Shown: piece by piece, positions 17,082 to 26,914 of the stretch
How the letters are laid out: each line of letters begins with the position of its first letter
Position numbering within the stretch: position 1 is the first letter of the stretch
From: JANNNX01 sp031398745
Lineage (GTDB): Bacteria; Actinomycetota; Acidimicrobiia; Acidimicrobiales; CADCSY01
Assembly: GCA_031398745.1 (NCBI GenBank)
Contig: JANNNX010000025.1
Coordinates: 1 to 48,347, forward strand
Direction: 5' to 3'
DNA: 48,347 bases
Program-made: the position numbers and the translations under genes
Notes under the pieces: generated by a model
What the model was told of the DNA's origin: nothing
Database searches by the model: none
What the model saw: the letters and a program-made list of their open reading frames with translations, nothing else

Positions 17082-17600
17082 GTGAGCACGATCGAGCAGA
17101 TCAGCGCGCTGGTCGAGCCCCTGTGCGCCGCCGCCGGGGTCGAGCTCTACGACGTCGAACTGGCCGGGCCGATCCTGCGGGTGCTGGTGGAGCGGGAGGG
17201 CGGCATCGACGTCGACACCCTGAGCAGCCTGTCGCGGGCGGTATCGGAGAGCCTCGACGAGAGTGACCCCATCGAGGGCCGTTACACCCTCGAAGTCTCG
17301 AGCCCCGGCCTGGAGCGGCCGCTGCGCAGCGCCCGGCACTTCGAGGCTGTGGTCGGCCAGCGGGTGAAGCTCCGCACCGGCGCTCGGGCCGACGGGCCAC
17401 GGCGGGTCGACGGCACGCTGGTGGCGGTCGAGGATGGGGGCGACACGCTGGTGGTCGAGTCGGTGGACGACGGTGCTCGCCACCAGGTGCCCCGTTCGGC
17501 GGTCGAGCGGGCCCGCACGGTGTTCGTCTGGGGTCCGGCCGAGCGGCCGGTGAAGGTTGGTTCGGGGGCCGGATCAAAGCGGAAGGGAAGTGGCTCATGA
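17082..17600 (+). CDS. rimP: Ribosome maturation factor RimP
   Basis: Needed for 30S subunit maturation. GTG at 17082 with AGGAGG at 17071-17076 (5-nt spacing) gives 172 aa; the long open frame upstream crosses the terminator and is not coding. N-terminal alpha/beta domain (VEPLCAAAGVELYDVEL, LSRAVSESLDESDPI, YTLEVSSPGLERPL) and C-terminal SH3-like domain. Stop overlaps the nusA ATG (ATGA). Confidence 0.94.
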   Translation: MSTIEQISALVEPLCAAAGVELYDVELAGPILRVLVEREGGIDVDTLSSLSRAVSESLDESDPIEGRYTLEVSSPGLERPLRSARHFEAVVGQRVKLRTGARADGPRRVDGTLVAVEDGGDTLVVESVDDGARHQVPRSAVERARTVFVWGPAERPVKVGSGAGSKRKGSGS

Positions 17601-18892
17601 GCGACAGCAGCGAGATCTTCGACGCGCTGCAGGCGCTGGCACTGGATCGGGGGATCTCGGTCGACGTGCTGCTCGATGCCCTGGCCAACGCCCTGGTGTC
17701 GGCCTACAAGCGGATGCCCGACGCGGCCGAGGAGGCCTACGTCACGGTCGACGCCGACACCTTCGAGATCCGGGTCTACGGCCAGGAACTCGACGAGGAC
17801 GGGAACGTCACCCGGGAGTGGGACGACACCCCCGACGACTTCGGTCGCATCGCCGCCCAGACGGCCAAGCAGGTGCTGACCCAGCGGGTGCGAGAGGCCG
17901 AGCGCGAGCTGAAGTACGAGGAGTACGCCGGCCGCGAGGGCGACATCATCACCGGCATCGTCCAGCAGACCGACAGCCGCTTCACGCTGCTCGACCTCGG
18001 TCGAGTCGAGGCGCTCATGCCTCAGGCCGAGCAGGTCCCCTACGAGCGGCCCGAGCCGGGCACGCGGCTCAAGGCCTACATCGTGGAGGTCCGGCGCAAT
18101 CCCCGGGGCCCCCAGATCGTGGTCAGCCGCACCCACCCGGGCCTCATCAAGCGGCTCTTCGAGCTCGAGGTCCCCGAGATCGCCGACGGCGTCGTCGAGA
18201 TCAAGGCCTGCGCCCGCGAGCCGGGGCACCGCACCAAGATCGCGGTGTGGTCGAACGACCGCAACGTCGACCCGGTCGGCGCCTGCGTGGGTGCCCGGGG
18301 CGCACGGGTCCGCATGGTCGTCAACGAGCTGCGGGGCGAGAAGATCGACATCGTCCCGTTCTCGGAGGACACCCAGGACTTCATCATGAAGGCCCTGTCA
18401 CCGGCCAAGGTCCAAGAGGTGCGGATCGACGTCGCCACCGGAACAGCCGAGGTGATCGTCCCCGACCACCAGCTGTCGCTGGCCATCGGCAAAGAGGGCC
18501 AGAACGCTCGATTGGCGGCCCGGCTGACGGGCTGGCGGGTCGACATCAAGAGCGAGTCGGAGCTGGCCGCCCAGGAGGCGGGCTACGAGGGCGAGGAGTG
18601 GGCCGAGGGTGAGTGGGTCGAGGACCCGGCCACCGGCGAGCTCACCTGGCGCCCGGCCGAGGGCGGCCCGGTCGTGACCGCCACCGAGTGGCAGACCGGC
18701 GAAGGCGACACCCCGCCCGATGCCCCAGCCCCGGCCCCGGCCGACAGCCCGGCCCCGGCCGACGGGGCCGCGACTGCCGCCGACACCCCGGCCCCAGCTG
18801 ACGCCCCGGCCGACGGGGCCCCGGCCGACACCCCGGCCCCGACTGACGCCGTGGTCGCCACCGACGAGGAGGTGCCATCCGCCGAGGCCTAG
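17597..18892 (+). CDS. nusA: Transcription termination/antitermination protein NusA
   Basis: 431 aa, binds RNA polymerase and nascent RNA to control pausing, termination and antitermination. N-terminal domain (1-125), S1 domain (about 133-200, GDIITGIVQQTDSRFTLLDLG), KH1 (about 230-300, VGACVGARGARVRMVVNEL) and KH2 (about 300-350, DHQLSLAIGKEGQNARLAARLTGW). After about 350 there is a Trp/Glu segment and then a Pro-Ala-Asp low-complexity tail, as in short actinobacterial NusA proteins lacking the two acidic repeats of E. coli. NusA itself acts on hairpin terminators, so it is a natural candidate to regulate the terminator at 17023-17050. The 3' end contains the SD proposed for ylxR. Confidence 0.96.
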   Translation: MSDSSEIFDALQALALDRGISVDVLLDALANALVSAYKRMPDAAEEAYVTVDADTFEIRVYGQELDEDGNVTREWDDTPDDFGRIAAQTAKQVLTQRVREAERELKYEEYAGREGDIITGIVQQTDSRFTLLDLGRVEALMPQAEQVPYERPEPGTRLKAYIVEVRRNPRGPQIVVSRTHPGLIKRLFELEVPEIADGVVEIKACAREPGHRTKIAVWSNDRNVDPVGACVGARGARVRMVVNELRGEKIDIVPFSEDTQDFIMKALSPAKVQEVRIDVATGTAEVIVPDHQLSLAIGKEGQNARLAARLTGWRVDIKSESELAAQEAGYEGEEWAEGEWVEDPATGELTWRPAEGGPVVTATEWQTGEGDTPPDAPAPAPADSPAPADGAATAADTPAPADAPADGAPADTPAPTDAVVATDEEVPSAEA

Positions 18893-19203
18893 GACCTCGT
18901 CGGACCTGCGTCGGGTGCCGGGAGGTTCGCCACCCCGACCACCTGGTGCGGGTGGCCCGCCAGGGTCCGGGCGAGGTCGTGGTCGGCGCCGTCGGCGGGC
19001 GGGGAGCCTGGCTCTGCGCCGGTTCCCTCGCTTGCCTGGAGCGAGCGTTGGCCAAGGGTGCCCTGGCCAGGGCGCTGCGAGGGCCGGTCGACGCCGAGCA
19101 CACCCAGGTACTGCGCCGATTCTTTGAGATCGGTGCGAGAATGCACGAACCCGCCGACGAGTCGTCGGCGGGTAGTGGTCCCAACAGCGGTCAGGAAGGC
19201 TGA
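18877..19203 (+). CDS. ylxR: YlxR family RNA-binding protein (start codon uncertain)
   Basis: The reading frame encodes the YlxR signature RTCVGCR near its beginning and GRGAWLCAGSLACLERAL...ALARALR later, a small Cys-containing RNA-binding protein that normally sits between nusA and infB. The frame is open from 18847, just after a TGA at 18844-18846, yet contains no ATG, GTG, TTG or CTG before CTG 18943 / GTG 18946, which lie after the CVGC motif. AGGAGG at 18867-18872 stands 4 nt before an ATC at 18877; I use that as a provisional start (108 aa). Alternatives are a -1 shift from the nusA frame or a sequence error. It overlaps the nusA 3' end. Confidence 0.75.
   Translation: MRRGLGPRRTCVGCREVRHPDHLVRVARQGPGEVVVGAVGGRGAWLCAGSLACLERALAKGALARALRGPVDAEHTQVLRRFFEIGARMHEPADESSAGSGPNSGQEG
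19149..19173. repeat. 25-nt perfect palindrome between ylxR and infB
   Basis: ACCCGCCGACGA (19149-19160), one central G, TCGTCGGCGGGT (19162-19173): exact 12-bp arms. In RNA it gives a 10-bp stem with loop GAGTC, inside the last codons of ylxR and 40 nt before the infB start. No T tract follows, so a simple intrinsic terminator is unlikely; RNA processing, stability or a protein site are possible. Confidence 0.6.
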
Positions 19204-19212
19204 GTAGCGCGC

Positions 19213-22101
<2,889 letters not shown>

Positions 22102-22106
22102 GTGGG

Positions 22107-22472
22107 ATGAGCGGGTCGAAGAAGGGCTACTCCCGCATGGCCCGCGTCGGCGAGCTGGTTCGTGAGATCGTCGGCGACGAGCTCGAGCGACTGGACGACG
22201 ACCGGCTCGGGCTGGTGACCGTGACCCACGTGGTGGTCGAGCCCGACCTTCGCCGGGCCAAGGTGCTGTTCTCGTCGCTGGGGGAGGGCGAGGATGCGGC
22301 CCTCGAGGCGCTCACCGAGCACCGGGTGCGGCTCCAGGCCGCCATCGCTCGCCAGGCCCGGCTCAAGCGGACGCCCGAGCTCTCCTTCACGGTTGACGCC
22401 CTGATCGAACACGGCCAGCACATCGAGGAGCTGCTGCGCCGGGCCGTCCCGGGCGCGACCGACCCGGCGTGA
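22107..22472 (+). CDS. rbfA: Ribosome-binding factor A
   Basis: Small KH-like 30S assembly factor, 121 aa from ATG 22107, five nt after the infB stop. SRMARVGELVREIVGDELERLDDDRLG, VTVTHVVVEPDLRRAKVLFSSLG and RLKRTPELSFTVD match the family. The in-frame extension back to 22014 lies inside infB and is not homologous. Stop overlaps the truB GTG. Confidence 0.95.
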   Translation: MSGSKKGYSRMARVGELVREIVGDELERLDDDRLGLVTVTHVVVEPDLRRAKVLFSSLGEGEDAALEALTEHRVRLQAAIARQARLKRTPELSFTVDALIEHGQHIEELLRRAVPGATDPA

Positions 22473-23341
22473 CCGAGCCGCCCGTCGGCTTGGCGATCGT
22501 CGACAAGGCGGCGGGATGGACCAGCCACGACGTGGTGGCCCGGGCCCGGCGGGTGCTGGGCACCAAGAAGGTGGGTCACTCGGGCACGCTCGACCCCGAC
22601 GCCACCGGGGTCCTGCTCCTCGGCGTGGGTTCGGCCACCCGCCTGCTGCGCTTCCTGACCCCGCTGCCGAAGTCGTACTCGGGGGAGGTGGTGCTGGGGG
22701 TCGAGACCTCGACCCTCGACGCCGCCGGGGAGGTGGTGGCGACCCACGACATGGCCGGCGCGACCCTCGACGACCTGCGGGCCGCGGCGGTCGGGTTCGT
22801 CGGGGCCATCGACCAGGTGCCGCCGATGGTTTCGGCCGTCCAGGTCGGCGGGCAGCGCCTCCACGCCCTGGCCCGCCAGGGGATCGAGATCGAACGCCAG
22901 GCCCGCCCGGTGACGGTGCACCGATTCGAGGTCGTCGCCGAGGTCGAACCCGGGGTGTTCTCAGTCGAGGTCGACTGCTCGTCGGGGACCTACGTCCGGT
23001 CGCTGGCTGCCGATCTCGGCTCGGCCTTGGGAGGCGGGGCGCACCTTCGCCGATTGCGGCGAACGGCCATCGGTCCGTACCGCCTCGAGCGGGCGGTGGC
23101 CGTCGAGGACCTCGAGCGGGATCGACTGAGGCCGCCGATCGACGCGGTACCCACGCTCGACCGGGTGGCGGTCGGCGGTGACCTGGCCGCTCGTGTGGCC
23201 CACGGCGCCAAGATCCCCCTCGAGGTTCTCGGGGTCGAGGGTGCAGGGCCCTGGGCCGTGGTCGATACCGCCGGAGCCCTCCTCGCCGTCTACGCGGCAC
23301 ACGGTCCCGATGAGGCCAAGCCCGAGGTGGTGCTGGCCTGA
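22469..23341 (+). CDS. truB: tRNA pseudouridine-55 synthase TruB
   Basis: Makes pseudouridine 55 in the T loop of tRNAs. 290 aa; GTG start overlaps rbfA. KVGHSGTLDPDATGVLLLGVG holds the catalytic Asp (D42); also KSYSGEVVLGVETSTLD, YVRSLAADLG, and a C-terminal PUA-like part (VAHGAKIPLEV). Last gene of the rimP operon and convergent with the surface protein gene, only 15 nt between stops and no visible terminator. Confidence 0.95.
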   Translation: MTEPPVGLAIVDKAAGWTSHDVVARARRVLGTKKVGHSGTLDPDATGVLLLGVGSATRLLRFLTPLPKSYSGEVVLGVETSTLDAAGEVVATHDMAGATLDDLRAAAVGFVGAIDQVPPMVSAVQVGGQRLHALARQGIEIERQARPVTVHRFEVVAEVEPGVFSVEVDCSSGTYVRSLAADLGSALGGGAHLRRLRRTAIGPYRLERAVAVEDLERDRLRPPIDAVPTLDRVAVGGDLAARVAHGAKIPLEVLGVEGAGPWAVVDTAGALLAVYAAHGPDEAKPEVVLA

Positions 23342-23356
23342 CCGGGACCGTGGTCG

Positions 23357-25321
23357 CTACACGGCGTCGCCGAAGGCGCGGAGCTGTCCCCGCCGATCGA
23401 CCAACCAGTAGCCCGAGCCGGTTGCCGTGGGCAGCATGCCGATGACGGGGCTGACCAGGTCGGTGCCACCCAGGGAGCCGAAGAACTCGGCGCCACCGAA
23501 GGCGAACACCCCGCCGTCGGCGGCCACCGTCCAGTACCCCGAGCCGGTGCAGTCACCGACGAGGCCGACCATCGACTTGTTGAGGGGTGTGCCACCCATC
23601 GACCCCTCGAACGAGGTCCCACCGAAGGCGAAGACTCCGCCGTCAGAGGCCACGAGCCGGTAACCCGGCTGCCCGTCGCAGGCCGGGGTCAACCCGGTCA
23701 CCGGGAAGTTCAGGGGCTGGCCCCCCATCGAGCCCACGAAGGTGGCGTCGCCGAAGGCGAACACGCCGCCGTCGCTGCTCACCAAGTGGTAGCCCAGGCC
23801 CGAGTCGGTGGCGGCGATGCCGACGATCGGGGCGTTCAGGGCGACAGTCTCGAGCGAGCCGTAGGAGGTGGCCGAGCCGCTGGTGAGTACGGCCCCGGCG
23901 GGGGTGACGCCCCAGAGCCCGGTCCCGTCGGGAGTGGCCGTGACCGCGACGAGGGAGTCGTTGGCGTCGAGGGCCGCGACCAGGTCGTCGACCAGGTCAG
24001 GGGTGAGGGCACCCACGCCCCCGGCGACGGTGCCGATCGTCCTGTCGGGAGCGGGAGGTGCGGGAGGCGTGGGAGGTGCGGTCACGGTGAGGGTCGAGGT
24101 ACCGACCGTGTTGGTCACGCCGACCAGGCCCGAGGCCGAGGCCGAGGTGATCGTGTACGTGCCGGCGGCGGACGCCACTGCGTCCACCGTCACCACGCAG
24201 TTGGTGGCGGCGGTGACCGCCGCGGCCGACAGCGTGACGGTGCTCGAGCCGGGAGTGGCCGTCAGGGTGCCCCCACAGCCGTTGATCGGGGCCGCCGTGC
24301 CGAGCACCATGCCCGCGGGCAGGGTCAGTGTGTAGTCGAGGCCGGTGCTGTCGCTGAGCACCGTGCTGAGCAGGGAGAGGTCGAGAGCCACGGGTGTCCC
24401 GGCCTCGACGCTGCCGGACCCGAAGCGGGCACTGAGGCTCACCGCCTGCACGCCGACGAAGGTCTCCATCGACGCGGTCTGGGTACCCGGGGCGGAGCCC
24501 AGGTTCCACTGCATCATCAGCCCGGCGTCATGGATGGCGTTGTTGGCTGAGAAGCCGATGTCGCCACCGCTGCCGACGGTCGAGTAGACGAGGGAGAAGT
24601 CCTGGGTGGTGGCGCCGTCGAAGGGCCGGTCGCCGGCGACCTCCCGGTACCCCGCCAGGATCTGGGAGGACGGGTTGAGGGATATGGCGGACCGTACCGG
24701 CTCGGTCAGCATGATCCCGTAGCCGACGTCGGAACCTCCGGGAGCGGCGTCGCCGCCCTGGTAGAAGCGGACCTCCTCCGTGTTGCCGGTCGGGATGGTG
24801 AAGGTGTAGCTGTCGGTGAAGTAGTCGTTCGGGTAGGTGTAGGTGACGGTGCGGTCCATCACGTACTCGAGAGCGTTCTTGGTGGCCACGTAGCGGACGG
24901 TGAACGATCCACTGCCGGTGGCGCTGCCCCCGGTGGTGGAGGCAGTGCCGGTCAGGTCAGTGATGGCCAAGCTGGTCCAGTCGGAGCTGACCCAGTAGGC
25001 CGGACCCGCTTGGCCGAAGAGCGTGCCGCCGACGTTGAGCATTGGGGCCGCGGCGGTGCAGCAGTACTGCTCGGTGTTCGCCCAGGTGACGACGTCCTGG
25101 CCGGTCCATGGCCCGGCCGCGTTGACCTCGACCCGCACGCCGTCGGCGCCGCCGGAGGCAACGCCACCGCCTGGGTTGATCACCACCGCGGGTTGGCCCA
25201 GCTGAGTGGACAGGGCCTGCGCGGTCCCACCGGGAACAAGGGCAAGCAGGACGGCTGTCAACCCCAGCACGGCCACCGCCGCGGCCAAGGACAGCGACTG
25301 TCGGATGGAGCGCCTGGACAT
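23357..25321 (-). CDS. Secreted surface protein with DUF11-like domain and C-terminal GGVFAFG repeats
   Basis: No known function. Start chosen at ATG 25321 because it opens a clear signal peptide (Arg-rich start, hydrophobic 11-30, cleavage near AQA at 36) with GAGGT upstream; the frame extends further to 25453 without adding one. 654 aa. Residues ~37-285: Thr/Ser/Gly-rich, probably beta. About 287-414: a conserved-repeat (DUF11/DUF7933-like) beta sandwich with DYTLTLPAGMVLG and GCGGTLTATPGSSTVTL. A Pro-rich linker follows, then five ~42-residue repeats (see repeat entry) to the end. Such repeats are typical of surface proteins in Acidimicrobiia-like genomes; a beta-propeller-like fold is my guess. 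Divergent from ribF. Confidence 0.75.
   Translation of the reverse strand: MSRRSIRQSLSLAAAVAVLGLTAVLLALVPGGTAQALSTQLGQPAVVINPGGGVASGGADGVRVEVNAAGPWTGQDVVTWANTEQYCCTAAAPMLNVGGTLFGQAGPAYWVSSDWTSLAITDLTGTASTTGGSATGSGSFTVRYVATKNALEYVMDRTVTYTYPNDYFTDSYTFTIPTGNTEEVRFYQGGDAAPGGSDVGYGIMLTEPVRSAISLNPSSQILAGYREVAGDRPFDGATTQDFSLVYSTVGSGGDIGFSANNAIHDAGLMMQWNLGSAPGTQTASMETFVGVQAVSLSARFGSGSVEAGTPVALDLSLLSTVLSDSTGLDYTLTLPAGMVLGTAAPINGCGGTLTATPGSSTVTLSAAAVTAATNCVVTVDAVASAAGTYTITSASASGLVGVTNTVGTSTLTVTAPPTPPAPPAPDRTIGTVAGGVGALTPDLVDDLVAALDANDSLVAVTATPDGTGLWGVTPAGAVLTSGSATSYGSLETVALNAPIVGIAATDSGLGYHLVSSDGGVFAFGDATFVGSMGGQPLNFPVTGLTPACDGQPGYRLVASDGGVFAFGGTSFEGSMGGTPLNKSMVGLVGDCTGSGYWTVAADGGVFAFGGAEFFGSLGGTDLVSPVIGMLPTATGSGYWLVDRRGQLRAFGDAV
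23360..23930 (-). repeat. Tandem ~42-codon repeats in the surface protein gene
   Basis: Three canonical units carry SDGGVFAFGD/G or ADGGVFAFGG followed by a GSMGG or GSLGG turn; one degenerate unit precedes them and one incomplete unit (GYWLVDRRGQLRAFGDAV) ends the protein. At DNA level the string CCGAAGGCGAA recurs on the plus strand at 23496, 23622 and 23751, spacing 126 and 129 bp, so units are 42-43 codons. Confidence 0.85.
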
Positions 25322-25441
25322 GAAGAAGTAGACCTCGTGGTTCACCACCCTCCGGCGGGGTGCTCGTGGCAGTGATCGATCGCCGGGGACGCCGACTTGA
25401 GCCCGCGTGCGGCCGGCAGCAGCCGGTTCGGACCTGAGGGC

Positions 25442-25447
25442 TACCGT
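25442..25447 (+). promoter_or_regulatory. Candidate -10 for leaderless ribF
   Basis: TACCGT at 25442-25447 ends 8 nt before the ribF ATG at 25456, with no SD between. The divergent surface gene starts at 25321, so the 134-bp gap holds both promoters. Confidence 0.4.
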
Positions 25448-25455
25448 CGGCACCG

Positions 25456-26394
25456 ATGCAGGTCGTCTCGCCGGAGTCCTGTCCCCGGCCCTCCAACGGC
25501 ACCGCGGTGACCATCGGGTTCTTCGACGGCGTGCACCTCGGGCATCAGTTGGTGATCAGCGAGGTTCGGCGGCTGGCGGCGGAACGGGGTGCGGCCAGCG
25601 CGGTGGTGACCTTCGACCGCCACCCGGCCGCCGTGGTCCGTCCCAAGTCGGCGCCCCTCCTGATCACCGACCTCGACCAGCGTCTCGATCTGCTGGCCGC
25701 GACCGGCCTCGACTACGCCCTGGTGCTCCCGTTCGATGCCGAGCGGTCGAACGAGGCGGCCGAGGGGTTCGTCCGGTCGGTCCTGGTCGGGTGCCTCGGC
25801 GCCAAGGCCGTCATCGTGGGCGACGACTTCCACTTCGGCCGGGGGCGCTCGGGGGGAATCGAGACGCTGCGGGCGCTGGGCGCGGATCTCGGCTTCGAGG
25901 TCGACGGCATCGAGCTGTCGGCATCGGGGGTGGTCGGGACCCAGCCGATCTCCTCGACGGCCATCCGCCGGGCGCTGGTCGAGGGCGACCTCGACGCCGT
26001 GCGGCGCATGCTGGGCCGCGACCACGAGGTGCGGGGGGTGGTCGTGACCGGCGATCGCCGGGGCCGCGAGCTCGGCTTTCCCACTGCCAACGTGGCCGTC
26101 GACGCCAGCGTCTGCCTCCCGGCCGACGGCATCTACGCCGGCTGGTTCGAGCGGGCCGACGGTGCCGTCCACCGGGCGGCCCTCTCCCTCGGTGTCCGCC
26201 CGACGTTCTACGCCGATGCCCCCGAGCGGCTGCTGGAGGCGAACCTCCTCGATTTCGCCGGTGACCTCTACGGTGAATCGGTGCGGGTCCGCTTCGCCCG
26301 CCGCCTCCGGGGCGAAGCCGCCTTCGGGTCGGTCGACGAGCTGGTCGCGCAGATGCAGCGGGACGTGGCCGATACCCGCCGACTGCTAGCCTGA
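25456..26394 (+). CDS. ribF: Bifunctional riboflavin kinase/FAD synthetase
   Basis: Converts riboflavin to FMN and FAD. 312 aa. FAD synthetase (nucleotidyltransferase) domain: VTIGFFDGVHLGHQLVI with the GHQ nucleotide motif, VTFDRHPA, VVGDDFHFGRGRSG, QPISSTAIRRAL. Riboflavin kinase domain from about 190: GVVVTGDRRGRELGFPTANV, DGIYAGW and the C-terminal helix. Order truB ... ribF-rpsO-pnp is conserved in actinobacteria; here the surface protein gene is inserted in opposite orientation. The last codons double as the rpsO -10 box. Confidence 0.95.
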   Translation: MQVVSPESCPRPSNGTAVTIGFFDGVHLGHQLVISEVRRLAAERGAASAVVTFDRHPAAVVRPKSAPLLITDLDQRLDLLAATGLDYALVLPFDAERSNEAAEGFVRSVLVGCLGAKAVIVGDDFHFGRGRSGGIETLRALGADLGFEVDGIELSASGVVGTQPISSTAIRRALVEGDLDAVRRMLGRDHEVRGVVVTGDRRGRELGFPTANVAVDASVCLPADGIYAGWFERADGAVHRAALSLGVRPTFYADAPERLLEANLLDFAGDLYGESVRVRFARRLRGEAAFGSVDELVAQMQRDVADTRRLLA

Positions 26395-26444
26395 GAGACG
26401 ATCCATGGCCCTGTCGGGCCAGCTCGTGACGCAGCGGTCGCTGC
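26387..26444 (+). promoter_or_regulatory. rpsO promoter and two-hairpin leader
   Basis: TAGCCT at 26387-26392 is a -10 candidate overlapping the ribF stop, giving a leader from about 26399. It contains TGGCCC-TGTC-GGGCCA (26406-26421) and GCAGC-GGTC-GCTGC (26431-26444), tandem tetraloop hairpins, before SD GAGAGG (26466-26471). S15 represses its own mRNA through leader structures in several phyla, so these are candidates for S15 binding. Confidence 0.45.
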
Positions 26445-26481
26445 CGAACGCACCGACACGCATCCGAGAGGCTCTACGCAC

Positions 26482-26733
26482 GTGAAGTCAGCCATCATCG
26501 CCGACCACCGTCAGCACGACAGTGACACGGGTTCCCCCGAGGTCCAGATCGCGCTGCTGACCGAGCGGATCAACCACCTGAACGAGCACCTCAAGGTGCA
26601 TCTGAAGGACCATCACAGCCGCCGGGGGCTGCTCAAGCTCGTCGGCCAGCGCCGGAGGCTTCAGACCTACCTGCGCAACACTGACGTCGAGCGCTACCGA
26701 GCCATCAACGCCAAGCTCGGGCTGCGGCGCTAG
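26482..26733 (+). CDS. rpsO: 30S ribosomal protein S15
   Basis: Primary 16S rRNA-binding protein of the small subunit. GTG at 26482 is the only start in frame downstream of the SD; 83 aa, about five or six shorter at the N-terminus than usual (family start MALxxEEK is missing). The remainder is conserved: DTGSPEVQIALLTERINHL, HLKDHHSRRGLLKLVGQRRRLQTYLR. Paired with pnp as in most bacteria. Confidence 0.95.
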   Translation: MKSAIIADHRQHDSDTGSPEVQIALLTERINHLNEHLKVHLKDHHSRRGLLKLVGQRRRLQTYLRNTDVERYRAINAKLGLRR

Positions 26734-26842
26734 AACCTGCGGCACAGAGGCGGCTGGCTCCGGCCGGTTGTCAGTGGCGAACCCCCCGGCATCGGGTGGC
26801 TCACGACTGGGAATCGGCCTGCCTCCGCCGGAAGGCAACACA

Positions 26843-26896
26843 CGTGCAGCTCGTCGAGCGTGCACGCCGGACGTCGCATCGGATGACCGATGCGAC
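26843..26896 (+). promoter_or_regulatory. Double-hairpin pnp leader
   Basis: Hairpin 1: CGTGCAGCTC (26843-26852), loop GTC, GAGC-g-TGCACG (26856-26866), a 10-bp stem with one bulge. Hairpin 2: GTCGCATCGG (26873-26882), loop ATGA, CCGATGCGAC (26887-26896), a perfect 10-bp stem ending 5 nt before the pnp SD. In E. coli a leader stem cut by RNase III mediates PNPase autocontrol; a similar role is inferred by position only. Confidence 0.6.
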
Positions 26897-26914
26897 CATG
26901 TGAGAGGAGTGCGC

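Noticed and set aside
23490..23780. Possible CRISPR array from evenly spaced CCGAAGGCGAA strings
   Set aside because: The strings are codons of a protein repeat of 42-43 residues with the intervening sequence also homologous between units.
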